A stretch of 43,226 nt of DNA from Reinekea sp. G2M2-21 (GTDB lineage: Bacteria; Pseudomonadota; Gammaproteobacteria; Pseudomonadales; Natronospirillaceae): the NCBI RefSeq assembly GCF_015687175.1, contig NZ_JADPQG010000012.1, positions 1 through 43,226 on the forward strand, given 5' to 3'. A program made the translations under genes and the position numbers. This document shows positions 27,552 through 35,723 of the stretch, piece after piece. Positions within the stretch are counted from its first letter, which is position 1, and each line of letters starts with the position of its first letter. The notes beneath the pieces were generated by a model. It saw only the letters and a list, made by a program, of their open reading frames with translations. It made no database searches and had not been told where the DNA came from.

Positions 27552-27647
27552 ATGGAACCAACCATCCGCACTTTTACCGCGATTCCCAAAAATTCAGTGT
27601 CATCACTGAATCCTGAATTCATGTCTCCTCAGCGCGTTCCGCACTGA
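27552..27647 (+). CDS. Small ORF, possible leader peptide of the ectoine operon
   Basis: This 31-codon frame (MEPTIRTFTAIPKNSV opening, ending SPQRVPH) is preceded by a near-perfect ribosome-binding site, CCAGGAGG, eight bases before the ATG. That is the strongest such site in this neighbourhood, stronger than that of doeB2 itself. A 6-bp hairpin (GTGGTG 27658-27663 with CACCAC 27668-27673) follows the stop. It is 128 bases ahead of doeB2. It could be a regulatory leader peptide, a small protein, or chance. No family is recognised. Confidence 0.4.
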   Translation: MEPTIRTFTAIPKNSVSSLNPEFMSPQRVPH

Positions 27648-27775
27648 TTCAAAACGCGTGGTGAACGCACCACAACATCTGTCATTCCAGCTATTCGCAC
27701 GCTGCTAAACGGTCAGCCCCAAAAGCTGTCGCCGTTTTTGCGTGGTGCGTAGCTACCCGAAGTGAAACAGGATTT

Positions 27776-28984
27776 ATGCAAAATTTTTGGCATGACACAC
27801 TGGTGTTTGCGCGCCAGGTTCGGCATGAGTTACATCGCCATCCTGAACTGGCCTGGCAGGAGACCGCAACCGCTGCGCGTATTCGCCAAGTCTTAACGGA
27901 GCTTGATATTTCGTGGCGTCCCTGTGCTGGAACGGGCACGGTTGCGTGGTTGGCACCAAACGCACCGGGAACCCATTTGGCCCTGCGCGGCGATATGGAT
28001 GCACTGCCCATTCACGAAAAATCCGGTGCAAACTGGGCTTCAGACCAGGATGGCGTGATGCACGCCTGCGGGCACGATGGGCACACCGCTGCACTGTTAG
28101 CGAGCGCTCGTTGGTTAAAAAAATGTGAGGCGGCGTTACCCGGCCCGGTTACCTTATTGTTTCAACCGGCAGAAGAAGGTGGGCACGGCGCGCGTGAAAT
28201 GATCACCGACGGCGCGCTGGATCAGGTCGACGAAGTGTACGGTTGGCACAACTGGCCTGCCATCGATTTTGGTCAATTTGTGTGCCCGGATTCCATCGTG
28301 ATGTGCGGCAATGGAACGTTCGAGGTCATCCTTAACGGTACCGGAGGTCACGCCAGCCAACCAGAGTCGTGTCGGGACCCGGTGTTGGCTGCCGCAGCCA
28401 TGACCTTGAACCTACAGCAGATTGTCAGTCGGCGATCATCCCCGCAACAACCAGTTGTGGTCAGTGTTACCTCGATTGACGCGCCCAGTGGCCTTACTGT
28501 TATTCCTGAAACGGCAACGTTGCGTGGTTCCATCCGGGTACCGGACACAGACACTAAGCAACAGGTCAACGCCTGGATTATACAAATCTGTAAAGACACC
28601 GCACGAACCTACGATGTGAGTTGTGATGTGCGAATACAACCGCGTTACAACGCCACCATCAATCATGCCCGCCAGGCAAGCCATGCCAGACACGCCTGGC
28701 AACGTGAGTTTGGTGAGCAGTCGCTCGGCAGCGACGTCGCGTTGCCGATCATGGCATCGGAAGATTTCAGCTATTACCTGGAACAGAGACCCGGTGCTTT
28801 CGCCCTGATTGGCGCCAATGACGGCGAGCAGAACGCTCACCCCTGTCACAGCGCTTATTACGATTTCAATGACCGATTGCTGGAAAAAGTTGTGCGTTGG
28901 TACGCGCAACTCGCGGGTGTAAAAACACCACCCTTTGGTCAAACACAACCGCAGACCGATGTCTGCATGGGAGGAAATGCATGA
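27776..28984 (+). CDS. doeB2: M20-family amidohydrolase, probable N-acetyl-diaminobutyrate deacetylase
   Basis: This is a 402-residue zinc amidohydrolase of the M20 peptidase/hippurate hydrolase class. Metal-site motifs are LRGDMDALPI, HACGHDGHTA and QPAEEGGHGA, with a late MASEDFSYYLE segment. By its neighbours (aminotransferase, ectoine hydrolase, aldehyde dehydrogenase) it most likely removes acetate from N-acetyl-L-2,4-diaminobutyrate, the product of ectoine ring opening. The role rests on context, since M20 enzymes vary widely in substrate. CAGGA precedes the ATG. It overlaps doeD by four bases. Confidence 0.75.
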   Translation: MQNFWHDTLVFARQVRHELHRHPELAWQETATAARIRQVLTELDISWRPCAGTGTVAWLAPNAPGTHLALRGDMDALPIHEKSGANWASDQDGVMHACGHDGHTAALLASARWLKKCEAALPGPVTLLFQPAEEGGHGAREMITDGALDQVDEVYGWHNWPAIDFGQFVCPDSIVMCGNGTFEVILNGTGGHASQPESCRDPVLAAAAMTLNLQQIVSRRSSPQQPVVVSVTSIDAPSGLTVIPETATLRGSIRVPDTDTKQQVNAWIIQICKDTARTYDVSCDVRIQPRYNATINHARQASHARHAWQREFGEQSLGSDVALPIMASEDFSYYLEQRPGAFALIGANDGEQNAHPCHSAYYDFNDRLLEKVVRWYAQLAGVKTPPFGQTQPQTDVCMGGNA

Positions 28985-30249
28985 GTATTTTTGATCAACG
29001 TGAATCGAACCTGCGCGCCTACAGCCGTGTTTACCCAACGGTATTTGATACCGCGTTGAACGCCAGGCAAACCGACGAAAACGGCAAAGAGTACATCGAC
29101 TTTTTTGCCGGCGCCGGCGTGTTGAATTTTGGTCACAACAACCCTCGCATGACCAGCACCGTGGTGAAATACATTCAGAACAATGGTGTGACGCACAGTT
29201 TGGATATGAGCACGACCGCCAAGCGAACCTTCATGGAAACCTTTACCGACGTCATTCTCAAGCCTCGCAATATGCCACATGTGATGCAGTTTGTTGGACC
29301 GACCGGTACCAACGCAGTAGAGGCAGCCATGAAACTCGCTCGTCGCGTTACCGGGCGGACGAATATCGTTGCATTTAACCACGCCTTTCATGGTATGACC
29401 TTAGGGTCACTCGCCGCTACTGCGAATGAATATTTCCGCGGTGCTTCCGGTGTGCCATTGAATCATGTTTCTCATCAACCTTTCGGTTGCGACACGCCGT
29501 GTCTGAACTGCGAGTTGGGCTGTGGTCGTTCACAGTTGCGTGCGTTGCGTGCGCAATATCTGGATTCGTCTTCCGGGCTGGAAAAGCCAGCTGCTTTTTT
29601 ATTGGAAGTGATTCAGGCCGAAGGCGGCGTTAATGTCGCTGATAAAACATGGTTACACGATGTTCAGGCACTTGCCAAAGAATTAGGCGCACTGTTCATT
29701 GTCGATGAAATTCAGGTAGGTATGGGGCGCACCGGTTCTTTCTTCAGTTTCGATGACCTGGATATCGACCCGGATATCATCTGCCTCGCCAAAGGGCTGG
29801 GTGGTTGGGGTACACCGCTGGCCATGAATCTGGTGAAACCAGAACACGATCAGCAATGGTCACCCGGCGAACACACCGGCACTTTCCGTGGGCAAAGTTT
29901 GTCGTTCGTTGCTGGAACCGAAGCATTGAAGTATTTCACTAACCCGGACCTGATGAACGAAGTCGCCCGCAAGACGAACGTGATGCAGGAAATGCTGCGC
30001 GAGCTGGCGCAGATGGACGGCGTGCAAGTTCGTGGCAAAGGCATGATTCAGGGTATCGATATTGGCGACGGTACTAAAGCCAAACAAATAGTCGCAAATT
30101 GTTTTGAATCCGGCTTGTTGCTGGGTGCATGTGGCACCGGTGGTCGGGTCATTAAATTGATACCGCCGCTGACCATCGACGATGCCGATTTAAACGAAGG
30201 CATGAATATTGTGATTAACGCGACGCGAGAAGTATTGGGGGCCTTATGA
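28981..30249 (+). CDS. doeD: Diaminobutyrate transaminase, ectoine catabolism
   Basis: This is a 422-residue class III PLP-dependent aminotransferase, like EctB/DoeD. The start is the ATG at 28981 (SIFDQRESNLRAYSR), which overlaps the doeB2 stop as ATGA; a longer frame to 28897 is inside doeB2 and is rejected. PLP features are GPTGTNAVEAAMKLAR, HAFHGMTLG, the Asp in VDEIQVGMGRTG and the Schiff-base Lys in CLAKGLGG. In this operon it should work in the catabolic direction, turning diaminobutyrate into aspartate semialdehyde. The same family makes ectoine (EctB), but no ectA or ectC is next to it. Confidence 0.88.
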   Translation: MSIFDQRESNLRAYSRVYPTVFDTALNARQTDENGKEYIDFFAGAGVLNFGHNNPRMTSTVVKYIQNNGVTHSLDMSTTAKRTFMETFTDVILKPRNMPHVMQFVGPTGTNAVEAAMKLARRVTGRTNIVAFNHAFHGMTLGSLAATANEYFRGASGVPLNHVSHQPFGCDTPCLNCELGCGRSQLRALRAQYLDSSSGLEKPAAFLLEVIQAEGGVNVADKTWLHDVQALAKELGALFIVDEIQVGMGRTGSFFSFDDLDIDPDIICLAKGLGGWGTPLAMNLVKPEHDQQWSPGEHTGTFRGQSLSFVAGTEALKYFTNPDLMNEVARKTNVMQEMLRELAQMDGVQVRGKGMIQGIDIGDGTKAKQIVANCFESGLLLGACGTGGRVIKLIPPLTIDDADLNEGMNIVINATREVLGAL

Positions 30250-31565
30250 AAAAACGAGACGATATGACCTTTGCACCGGAAGAGTATGAACGCCGGATTG
30301 CAGAGTTACGCCAACGGATTGAAGCTCGTTGCCTCGACGCCGTGGTGATCACCGACCCGGAAAACATTATGTACCTGACCGATTATCAAACCACGGGTTA
30401 TTCGTTTTTCCAGGCTTTGATTGTGCCGCTGGAACAAGAACCGTTCATGATCACTCGCGCCATGGAAGAGTCCAACGTGATTCACCGAACCTGGGTAGAA
30501 CGCACACGACCCTACCCGGACACCGGGGATGCGATTCAGATGCTGGTGGATGCCTTGCGGGAATTTCACCTAGATGACAAACGCATTGGCTACGAACGGA
30601 ACAGCTACTTTTTCCCGGCTTACCAGCAAGATTTCATTCACACCACACTGGTGCGCGCCAAGCTACTCGATTGCTTTGGCATTGTGGAAGAGGGGCGTAT
30701 CTGCAAGTCGCCAGTTGAAATTGAATTAATGAAAAAAGCTGCCTTGGCAACCGAAGCGGGAATGAAAGCCGGTCTGGCGATTGCGCACGCCGGTGTAACC
30801 GAAAATGACATTGCCGCGGAAATCAGCGCGGCCATGTTTAAAGCCGGTGGCGAAGCCCCGGCCGTTATGCCTTATGTGACCTCAGGGCCGAGGACGATGA
30901 TCGGCCATGCCACCTGGGAGGGGCGCGAAGTGTTGCCCGGCGAACATGTGTTTCTGGAAGTGGGTGGCTGTTATCGTCGTTATCATACTGCCATGATGCG
31001 CACTGCTGTAAATGGGACTCTGACCGATTCTATGTACAAAGCGCAGGAGCTGATGAAGGTGGCGCTGGCCTCGTTACACGACTATGTGCAGCCGGGCATG
31101 ACCGTGTCTGATGTCGATAACCTGGTGCGTAACATCATTTCGCATAACGATGTTGGCGCTCGGCTGGTCACCCGTTCTGGTTATTCGATTGGTATCGCGT
31201 TTCCACCCAGTTGGGACGAAGGTTACATCTGCAGTTTGAAACAGGGTGACTCTACTATTCTGCGCGAGGGCATGACTTTCCACATTATTCCCTGGATGTG
31301 GGGCATCGACGGTGATAAAACCTGTGGTATTTCTGACACCATTTACGTCACAGACAGTGGCATTAAAAGCTTCTTTTCACTGGAGAAAGACTTCACCGTA
31401 CACCCCAACCGGAAGGCTAACAGCGAACGGGTGACCGAAATCACGGCAACGGTTACCGACGCTCAAACAAAAACCTCGGCAGAAACGGCAGCGTCACGAG
31501 CGGAGACGACGGCAAAATCGTCGCCTAACCGATCACCCAAAACAAAAAAGGTTACCGAAGCCTGA
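30246..31565 (+). CDS. doeA: Ectoine hydrolase, M24 family
   Basis: This is a 439-residue creatinase/prolidase-fold protein that opens the ectoine ring to N-acetyl-diaminobutyrate. Typical DoeA features are the N-terminal DPENIMYLTDYQTTGYSFFQALIVP, the YFFPAYQ segment and the pita-bread domain with PYVTSGPRTMIGHATWEGR, VGGCYRRYHTAMMRT and MTFHIIPWMWG. The last 45 residues or so are a Ser/Thr/Lys/Ala-rich tail beyond the usual end of the family, probably disordered. The gene overlaps doeD by four bases (ATGA). Ectoine is a compatible solute, so this is use of an osmolyte as carbon and nitrogen source. Confidence 0.88.
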   Translation: MKKRDDMTFAPEEYERRIAELRQRIEARCLDAVVITDPENIMYLTDYQTTGYSFFQALIVPLEQEPFMITRAMEESNVIHRTWVERTRPYPDTGDAIQMLVDALREFHLDDKRIGYERNSYFFPAYQQDFIHTTLVRAKLLDCFGIVEEGRICKSPVEIELMKKAALATEAGMKAGLAIAHAGVTENDIAAEISAAMFKAGGEAPAVMPYVTSGPRTMIGHATWEGREVLPGEHVFLEVGGCYRRYHTAMMRTAVNGTLTDSMYKAQELMKVALASLHDYVQPGMTVSDVDNLVRNIISHNDVGARLVTRSGYSIGIAFPPSWDEGYICSLKQGDSTILREGMTFHIIPWMWGIDGDKTCGISDTIYVTDSGIKSFFSLEKDFTVHPNRKANSERVTEITATVTDAQTKTSAETAASRAETTAKSSPNRSPKTKKVTEA

Positions 31566-31585
31566 ACCGATGTGAGGAGCTATTT

Positions 31586-32947
31586 ATGTTGAATGCAATT
31601 AACCCAAGCAATGGGGAGTTACTCAAACGCTACGCCGTGTTGAGCCGACCCGATATCGACACGCACATCGAACGTGCCCAGAAAGCTTTTCTGGCTTGGC
31701 GCGGCACGCCGTTGCGCGAACGGGCGGTTGTTCTTAACCGAGTTGCCGAGCAACTGCGCGCGCAGAAAGCGGAACTCGGCAAACTGATGACCGATGAAAT
31801 GGGCAAGCCAGTCAAAGAAGCCGGTCCGGAAGTGGAAAAATCGGCCTGGTGCGCCGAACATTATGCTAGTCACGCCGAAGGGTATTTGGCGGACCAAGTG
31901 TTGGCCTCTGACGCCAGCCGCAGTTATGTACGGCATCAACCTTTGGGCGTCTTACTGGGTGTGTTGCCCTGGAATGCCCCGTTGTGGATTGCCTTTCGTT
32001 ATTTGGCACCGGCGCTGATGGCGGGTAATACCTGTGTGATGAAACATGACCCGCATGTGCCAGGTTGCGCCGAAGCGATTGCCAATCTATTCCGCAAGGC
32101 GGGTGCGCCGGACGACATTGTCGTCAACCTGCCGGTGGTTACGCAGGATGTTGAGCACGCCATCCGGCACCCGGCTATTCAGGCCGTTTCCTTTACCGGT
32201 TCCGCCAAAGCTGGCGGTATTGTGGCTGCCGTGGCTGCGTCGGAAATCAAACACTCTGTGTTGGAACTGGGCGGTTCAGACCCTTTCGTTGTGCTGCAGG
32301 ATGCCGACCTGGATACCGCGGCCGACGTCGCGACACTGTCCCGAACCATTAATGCAGGGCAGTCGTGCATTGCCGCTAAGCGCATTATTGTGGAGGCACC
32401 GGTCTATGATGCGTTTGTCGAGAAACTGGGGCAACGGTTGGCGAAACTGAAGGTTGGGGATCCTAACAACCCGGACACCGACATTGGTCCTATCGCGCGG
32501 GCGGATCTGCGCGATAACCTGCATCGCCAGGTGACCGAAACTCGCGAGCAAGGCGCGCGTTGTTTATTGGGCGGCGAACCTGTTCCCGGTCCCGGTTTTT
32601 ATTATCCTGTCACTCTGCTAGCCGATGTACAGCCAGGTATGTGTGCCTTCGCAGAAGAAGTGTTTGGTCCAGTGATGGTAGTGATTAAAGCTGAAGACAG
32701 TGCGCACGCCATAACCTTGGCGAATGACTCTGATTATGGTCTGGGTGCGGCTATCTGGAGCGCGGATGTTGACCGGGCGGAACAGCTCGCGTGGCGAATC
32801 GATGCCGGTCAGGTATCGGTCAATGGCATTGTAAAAACCGACCCAAGGTTGCCCAGTGGTGGCATTAAACGTTCGGGTTTTGGCCGCGAACTCGGCCCGC
32901 ATGGCATACTGGAATTTGTCAACGCCAAGCAGATCTGGTTGAAATAG
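31586..32947 (+). CDS. doeC: NAD(P)-dependent aldehyde dehydrogenase, probable aspartate-semialdehyde dehydrogenase of ectoine catabolism
   Basis: This is a 453-residue aldehyde dehydrogenase closest in style to the succinate-semialdehyde (Sad/YneI, GabD-like) group. The catalytic Cys is in NAGQSCIAAKR, the general-base Glu in LELGGSDPF, and the cofactor motif is FTGSAKAGG. In the doe pathway such an enzyme oxidises aspartate semialdehyde to aspartate; this assignment is from operon position, 20 bases after doeA. It is the last gene of the unit and is followed by a shared terminator. Confidence 0.8.
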   Translation: MLNAINPSNGELLKRYAVLSRPDIDTHIERAQKAFLAWRGTPLRERAVVLNRVAEQLRAQKAELGKLMTDEMGKPVKEAGPEVEKSAWCAEHYASHAEGYLADQVLASDASRSYVRHQPLGVLLGVLPWNAPLWIAFRYLAPALMAGNTCVMKHDPHVPGCAEAIANLFRKAGAPDDIVVNLPVVTQDVEHAIRHPAIQAVSFTGSAKAGGIVAAVAASEIKHSVLELGGSDPFVVLQDADLDTAADVATLSRTINAGQSCIAAKRIIVEAPVYDAFVEKLGQRLAKLKVGDPNNPDTDIGPIARADLRDNLHRQVTETREQGARCLLGGEPVPGPGFYYPVTLLADVQPGMCAFAEEVFGPVMVVIKAEDSAHAITLANDSDYGLGAAIWSADVDRAEQLAWRIDAGQVSVNGIVKTDPRLPSGGIKRSGFGRELGPHGILEFVNAKQIWLK

Positions 32948-32963
32948 CTGAACAATCAAAACC

Positions 32964-32992
32964 AAAAAAGCCAGCGGATCTGCTGGCTTTTT
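32964..32992. terminator. Bidirectional terminator between doeC and lipoprotein 1
   Basis: The stem GCCAGC with GCTGGC (extended by A/T pairs) closes a six-base loop, with an A-run on one side and a T-run on the other. It serves doeC on the plus strand and the convergent lipoprotein gene on the minus strand. Confidence 0.9.
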
Positions 32993-32997
32993 GTCTT

Positions 32998-33774
32998 TTA
33001 TTCCACTGCAGTAATGAACTCACTGTAAATGCCGTTTTTATCGACCACGGCTAATTCAAATTGATACATCAACGCATTATCCAAACCGGTGAACTGGTAT
33101 TGCTCTGTTGCGGCATTATCAATAAACACATGTTTGAACTCGGTGTCAGATGTTTTGCGATAACGTATTTCGTAACCCGAAATATCAATTGTGTTTAGTG
33201 GTTCCCCATTCATTCGTTGAAAAGGTGTTGACCAATACAGCGTGACGGATGTTTTTATCTCGCCGGTACCGCTATCACCATCGCCGGTTCCGCTATCACC
33301 ATCGCCGGTTCCGCTATCGCCATCGCCGGTACCGCTATCACCATCGCCGGTTCCGCTATCACCATCGCCGGTTCCGCTATCGCCATCGCCGGTACCGCTA
33401 TCACCATCGCCGGTTCCGCTATCGCCATCGCCGGTTCCGCTATCACCATCGCCGGTTCCGCTATCGCCATCGCCGGTACCGCTATCACCATCGCCGGTTC
33501 CGCTATCGCCATCGCCGGTTCCGCTATCACCATCGCCGGTACCGCTATCACCATCGCCGGTACCGCTATCGCCATTGTCGTTTCCCTCGCCCGGACCTGT
33601 GTCACCATTGTCCGGGTCTGTATTCTCATTGTTAGTGTCAGTCTCTGTGTTTGTCGTGTTGTCTGTTCCGTCGACATTAACATTATCATCCTGATCTAAC
33701 GGTAACACCTCGATCTGACAGCCGGTTAAAAGGCTCGCTAATAAAGCCGCTGCCACAAGGTGGAGAATGTTCAT
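32998..33774 (-). CDS. Repeat-linker lipoprotein 1 with FN3-like C-terminal domain
   Basis: This encodes 258 residues from the ATG at 33774, which gives a lipoprotein signal ([18 protein letters not shown], lipobox LTGC). An acidic Asn/Asp/Thr stretch follows, then fifteen 7-residue repeats of the form GDGDSGT (about residues 65-170), and a C-terminal domain of about 85 residues starting [18 protein letters not shown]. That domain looks like fibronectin type III (conserved Trp, [23 protein letters not shown]). It is the first of three tandem paralogues on this strand. Function is unknown: a lipid-anchored, flexible stalk presenting an FN3-like head at the cell surface is the inferred picture. 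Confidence 0.75.
   Translation of the reverse strand: MNILHLVAAALLASLLTGCQIEVLPLDQDDNVNVDGTDNTTNTETDTNNENTDPDNGDTGPGEGNDNGDSGTGDGDSGTGDGDSGTGDGDSGTGDGDSGTGDGDSGTGDGDSGTGDGDSGTGDGDSGTGDGDSGTGDGDSGTGDGDSGTGDGDSGTGDGDSGTGDGDSGTGEIKTSVTLYWSTPFQRMNGEPLNTIDISGYEIRYRKTSDTEFKHVFIDNAATEQYQFTGLDNALMYQFELAVVDKNGIYSEFITAVE
33265..33579. repeat. 21-bp tandem repeat, 15 copies, inside lipoprotein 1
   Basis: Fifteen head-to-tail 21-bp units (ggtNccgctatcNccatcgcc on the plus strand) encode GDGDSGT. Only two positions vary (A or T in ggtNcc, A or G in tatcNcc). The first six units form two copies of the same three-unit pattern (TAC-A, TTC-A, TTC-G), a sign of growth by slippage or unequal exchange. All changes keep the reading frame. 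The repeats keep other frames open as well, which yields spurious long ORFs. Confidence 0.95.
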
Positions 33775-33814
33775 AAAGGTGTTCGTTGCTCTCGTGTGTC
33801 TTAAGGGTAGGCGG

Positions 33815-33856
33815 ATGGTATAGAGCAATTTGTTTTTTTCATGTGATGGAATTCAA
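33815..33856 (-). promoter_or_regulatory. Conserved promoter element of lipoprotein 1
   Basis: Read on the minus strand, TTGAATTCCATCACATG is followed, 30 bases after the TTGAAT, by TACCAT, 40 bases before the start codon. The same arrangement with identical 30-base spacing lies before lipoproteins 2 and 3. TACCAT may be a -10 box; the upstream box may bind an activator. Confidence 0.55.
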
Positions 33857-34144
33857 CCTGTGATCAAAAAAATAATTGAATTTATAACTCTGTGATTGCC
33901 AGCTCATTTACCGCTCGGCGAAAGAAAAAAAGGGTTTGTGTCAATTGGTGATGCAAGCGTTTATGTGACTCAGTAGCAATTTTTAGAAAATTGAATCACA
34001 TTTTTAGGAAATAGTTTTAACAATAATATGACTGGTAATTAAGATAATGATGTCAAAATTTTTGAAGCGGAACTGATCAACAATGGGATTGTGATGGAGT
34101 CGCTTTTCTCATAATAGAAATCAAATTTCGCAACGTTACATACC
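33857..34144. other. AT-rich intergenic region
   Basis: About 290 AT-rich bases between the promoter of lipoprotein 1 and the terminator of lipoprotein 2. No gene, RNA or clear repeat is seen. Confidence 0.5.
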
Positions 34145-34170
34145 AAAAAATGGAACCGACAATTCCATTT
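34145..34170 (-). terminator. Intrinsic terminator of lipoprotein 2
   Basis: On the minus strand an 8-bp stem, AAATGGAA with TTCCATTT, closes a seven-base loop and is followed by a T-run. It is 29 bases after the lipoprotein 2 stop. Confidence 0.75.
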
Positions 34171-34198
34171 CGTTTCTTGGCTTGTTTTAGTTGGTTTA

Positions 34199-34795
34199 TC
34201 AGTTCGCCGCCGCAACGACAAAGTCACTGTAGATACCGTCGGCGTCATACACCGCGACTTCAAACTGATACTGCGTAGCGTCGGTCAAACCATCGATAAC
34301 ATATTGGGAAACAGCTGGATCGTTTAATTGAACCGTTTGATACGTTGCTTCGACATCCGTCTTGTAACGGATCTCATAACCACCAATGTCGTTCATGGTC
34401 ATCAGTTCACCATTCATACGTTGCTGCGGTAAAGACCAATACAAGGTGACGCTGGTAAACATCGTGCCAGTATCAGTGCCAGTATCAGTGCCAGTATCAG
34501 TGCCAGTATCAGTGCCAGTATCTGTGCCGGTATCTGTGCCAGTATCAGTGCCAGTATCAGTGCCAGTATCTGTGCCGGTATCTGTGCCAGTATCTGTGCC
34601 GGTATCTGTGCCAGTATCTGTGCCGGTGTTGCCTTTTCCGTTGCCGTTGCCGTTACCACTGCCGGTTTCCTTCCCGTTACCCTTTCCTTTCTCATCTGTT
34701 TCGACAGTGCCATTGTCTGATGAAAGTGTTTCGAGTTGGCATCCGGTCAACGTGATCATGAAAAAAGAGATTGCAATGAGATTAAGGATTTTCAT
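34199..34795 (-). CDS. Repeat-linker lipoprotein 2 with FN3-like C-terminal domain
   Basis: This encodes 198 residues from the ATG at 34795 (KILNLIAISFFMITLTGC, lipobox LTGC); a longer frame to 34975 would bury the signal peptide. After an acidic/basic stretch and a GNGNGKG segment come thirteen GTDT repeats, then the conserved C-terminal domain beginning SVTLYWSLPQQRMNGELM. Its second half (IGGYEIRYKTD, QYVIDGLTDATQYQFEVAVYDADGIYSDFVVAAAN) is almost the same as in lipoprotein 3. The head domain is conserved while the stalk differs in repeat unit and length among paralogues. Function is unknown. Confidence 0.75.
   Translation of the reverse strand: MKILNLIAISFFMITLTGCQLETLSSDNGTVETDEKGKGNGKETGSGNGNGNGKGNTGTDTGTDTGTDTGTDTGTDTGTDTGTDTGTDTGTDTGTDTGTDTGTDTGTDTGTMFTSVTLYWSLPQQRMNGELMTMNDIGGYEIRYKTDVEATYQTVQLNDPAVSQYVIDGLTDATQYQFEVAVYDADGIYSDFVVAAAN
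34464..34619. repeat. 12-bp tandem repeat, 13 copies, inside lipoprotein 2
   Basis: Thirteen 12-bp units (gtgccRgtatcW on the plus strand) encode GTDT on the minus strand. Variation is limited to ccagtatcag, ccagtatctg and ccggtatctg forms, with identical forms clustered. Unit length is a multiple of three, so copy-number change alters stalk length without frameshift. Confidence 0.95.
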
Positions 34796-34834
34796 TCCAG
34801 TTACGCCTGTGTGTTGCATTAAGAAGTTTTGCGC

Positions 34835-34895
34835 ATGGTAGTGTGGGAGGTTTTTTTTTCGTGTGACTGGGTTCAAGCTGTACTGAGTTGTCACA
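34835..34895 (-). promoter_or_regulatory. Conserved promoter element of lipoprotein 2
   Basis: On the minus strand: TGTGACAAC, then AGTAC, then TTGAACCCAGTCACACG (TTGAAC at 34876-34871), then TACCAT (34840-34835) exactly 30 bases after TTGAAC and 39 bases before the start codon. It closely matches the element of lipoprotein 3. Confidence 0.6.
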
Positions 34896-35157
34896 AAATT
34901 GTGTTTAAAAAGTTTTTTTTGACACGGTGAGTTCTCATCTGCACTTAAGCGTTGACGTAATAAAGGCGCAGACACAATGAAATGTGAACTGGGTCCACTG
35001 CATCAAATTATTGGCGTATGTGTTTTCCAATTTACTGTGTCGTTTATCTTTTAGATTTCTTTTTGGAACAAAGAGTGTTCGTAAAATTTTAGCCAGGTGC
35101 GATGAGCGAAAGGCATGAGAGGCTCTTTTTTTTACAGTGGCCTTGAAAAACACCAAA

Positions 35158-35187
35158 GCAAAAAAAACGGAACCCGAAGGCTCCGTC
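35158..35187 (-). terminator. Intrinsic terminator of lipoprotein 3
   Basis: On the minus strand the stem ACGGAGCC with GGTTCCGT (one G-T pair) closes a TTCG tetraloop and is followed by a long T-run. It lies 25 bases after the lipoprotein 3 stop. Confidence 0.85.
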
Positions 35188-35211
35188 TTTAAAAAATTTA
35201 GAAACGTTGAC

Positions 35212-35685
35212 TTAATTAGCTGCCGCGACCACAAAGTCGCTGTAAATACCATCGGCGTCGTACGCAGCCACCTCAAACTGGTACAGAGTCGCATCCGTCA
35301 AGCCGTCGATAATATATTGGTCGAGCGCCGGGTTATTTAGCTGAACCGTTTGGTAAGTGTCATCGGTATCCGTCTTATAACGGATTTCATAACCGCCAAT
35401 GTCGTTTGAGGTCATTGACTCGCCGTTAACGCGTTCCTGTGGCATGGACCAATACAAGGTAACGCTGGTGGCTACTGTTCCAGTGTCCGTGCCGGTATCG
35501 CGTCCAGTGTCCGTGCCGGTATCGGTTCCAGTGTCACCACTATTGTCGGTAACCGTTCCATTGTCGGTGGTTGGACCCTTATCATCCACGATGATTTCTT
35601 CCTGGCCGATAGGTGTTATTTCGATCTGACATCCTGTCAATGCAACGAATGAAAGTGAAAAAACAATTAAAGGAAGAAATTTCAT
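35212..35685 (-). CDS. Repeat-linker lipoprotein 3 with FN3-like C-terminal domain
   Basis: This encodes 157 residues: signal peptide KFLPLIVFSLSFVALTGC with lipobox LTGC, a short linker with only a few GTDT-type units (DTGTDTGTDTGRDTGTDTG), then the same C-terminal domain as its two neighbours (SVTLYWSMPQERVNGESM, IGGYEIRYKTD, DGLTDATLYQFEVAAYDADGIYSDFV). It is the short-stalk member of the family and may show the ancestral form before repeat growth. It has its own promoter element and terminator, so the three genes are separate transcription units under what looks like common control. Confidence 0.8.
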   Translation of the reverse strand: MKFLPLIVFSLSFVALTGCQIEITPIGQEEIIVDDKGPTTDNGTVTDNSGDTGTDTGTDTGRDTGTDTGTVATSVTLYWSMPQERVNGESMTSNDIGGYEIRYKTDTDDTYQTVQLNNPALDQYIIDGLTDATLYQFEVAAYDADGIYSDFVVAAAN

Positions 35686-35723
35686 GTTCTGTGCTACCTG
35701 CGTTTTGGTTAAAAGTTGAGCAA

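Noticed and set aside
28897-28980. Longer start for doeD
   Set aside because: It lies inside doeB2; the ATG at 28981 overlaps the stop as ATGA and gives the family N-terminus.
33242-33694. Long plus-strand frames through the 21-bp repeat (Ser/Pro/Val-rich and Arg/His-rich)
   Set aside because: They are shadows of the repeat. The minus-strand frame has a lipoprotein signal, a conserved head domain and paralogues; these do not.
33840-33873. CRP site in the lipoprotein promoters
   Set aside because: TGTGA and TCACA-like halves are present, but spacing does not fit the 6-base centre of a CRP site.
33265-34619. Repeat arrays as possible CRISPR
   Set aside because: Units are contiguous with no unique spacers and lie inside coding frames.
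34386-34841. Plus-strand Val/Pro/Ser repeat frame opposite lipoprotein 2
   Set aside because: It is an artefact of the 12-bp repeat being open in several frames; no start signal or domain.
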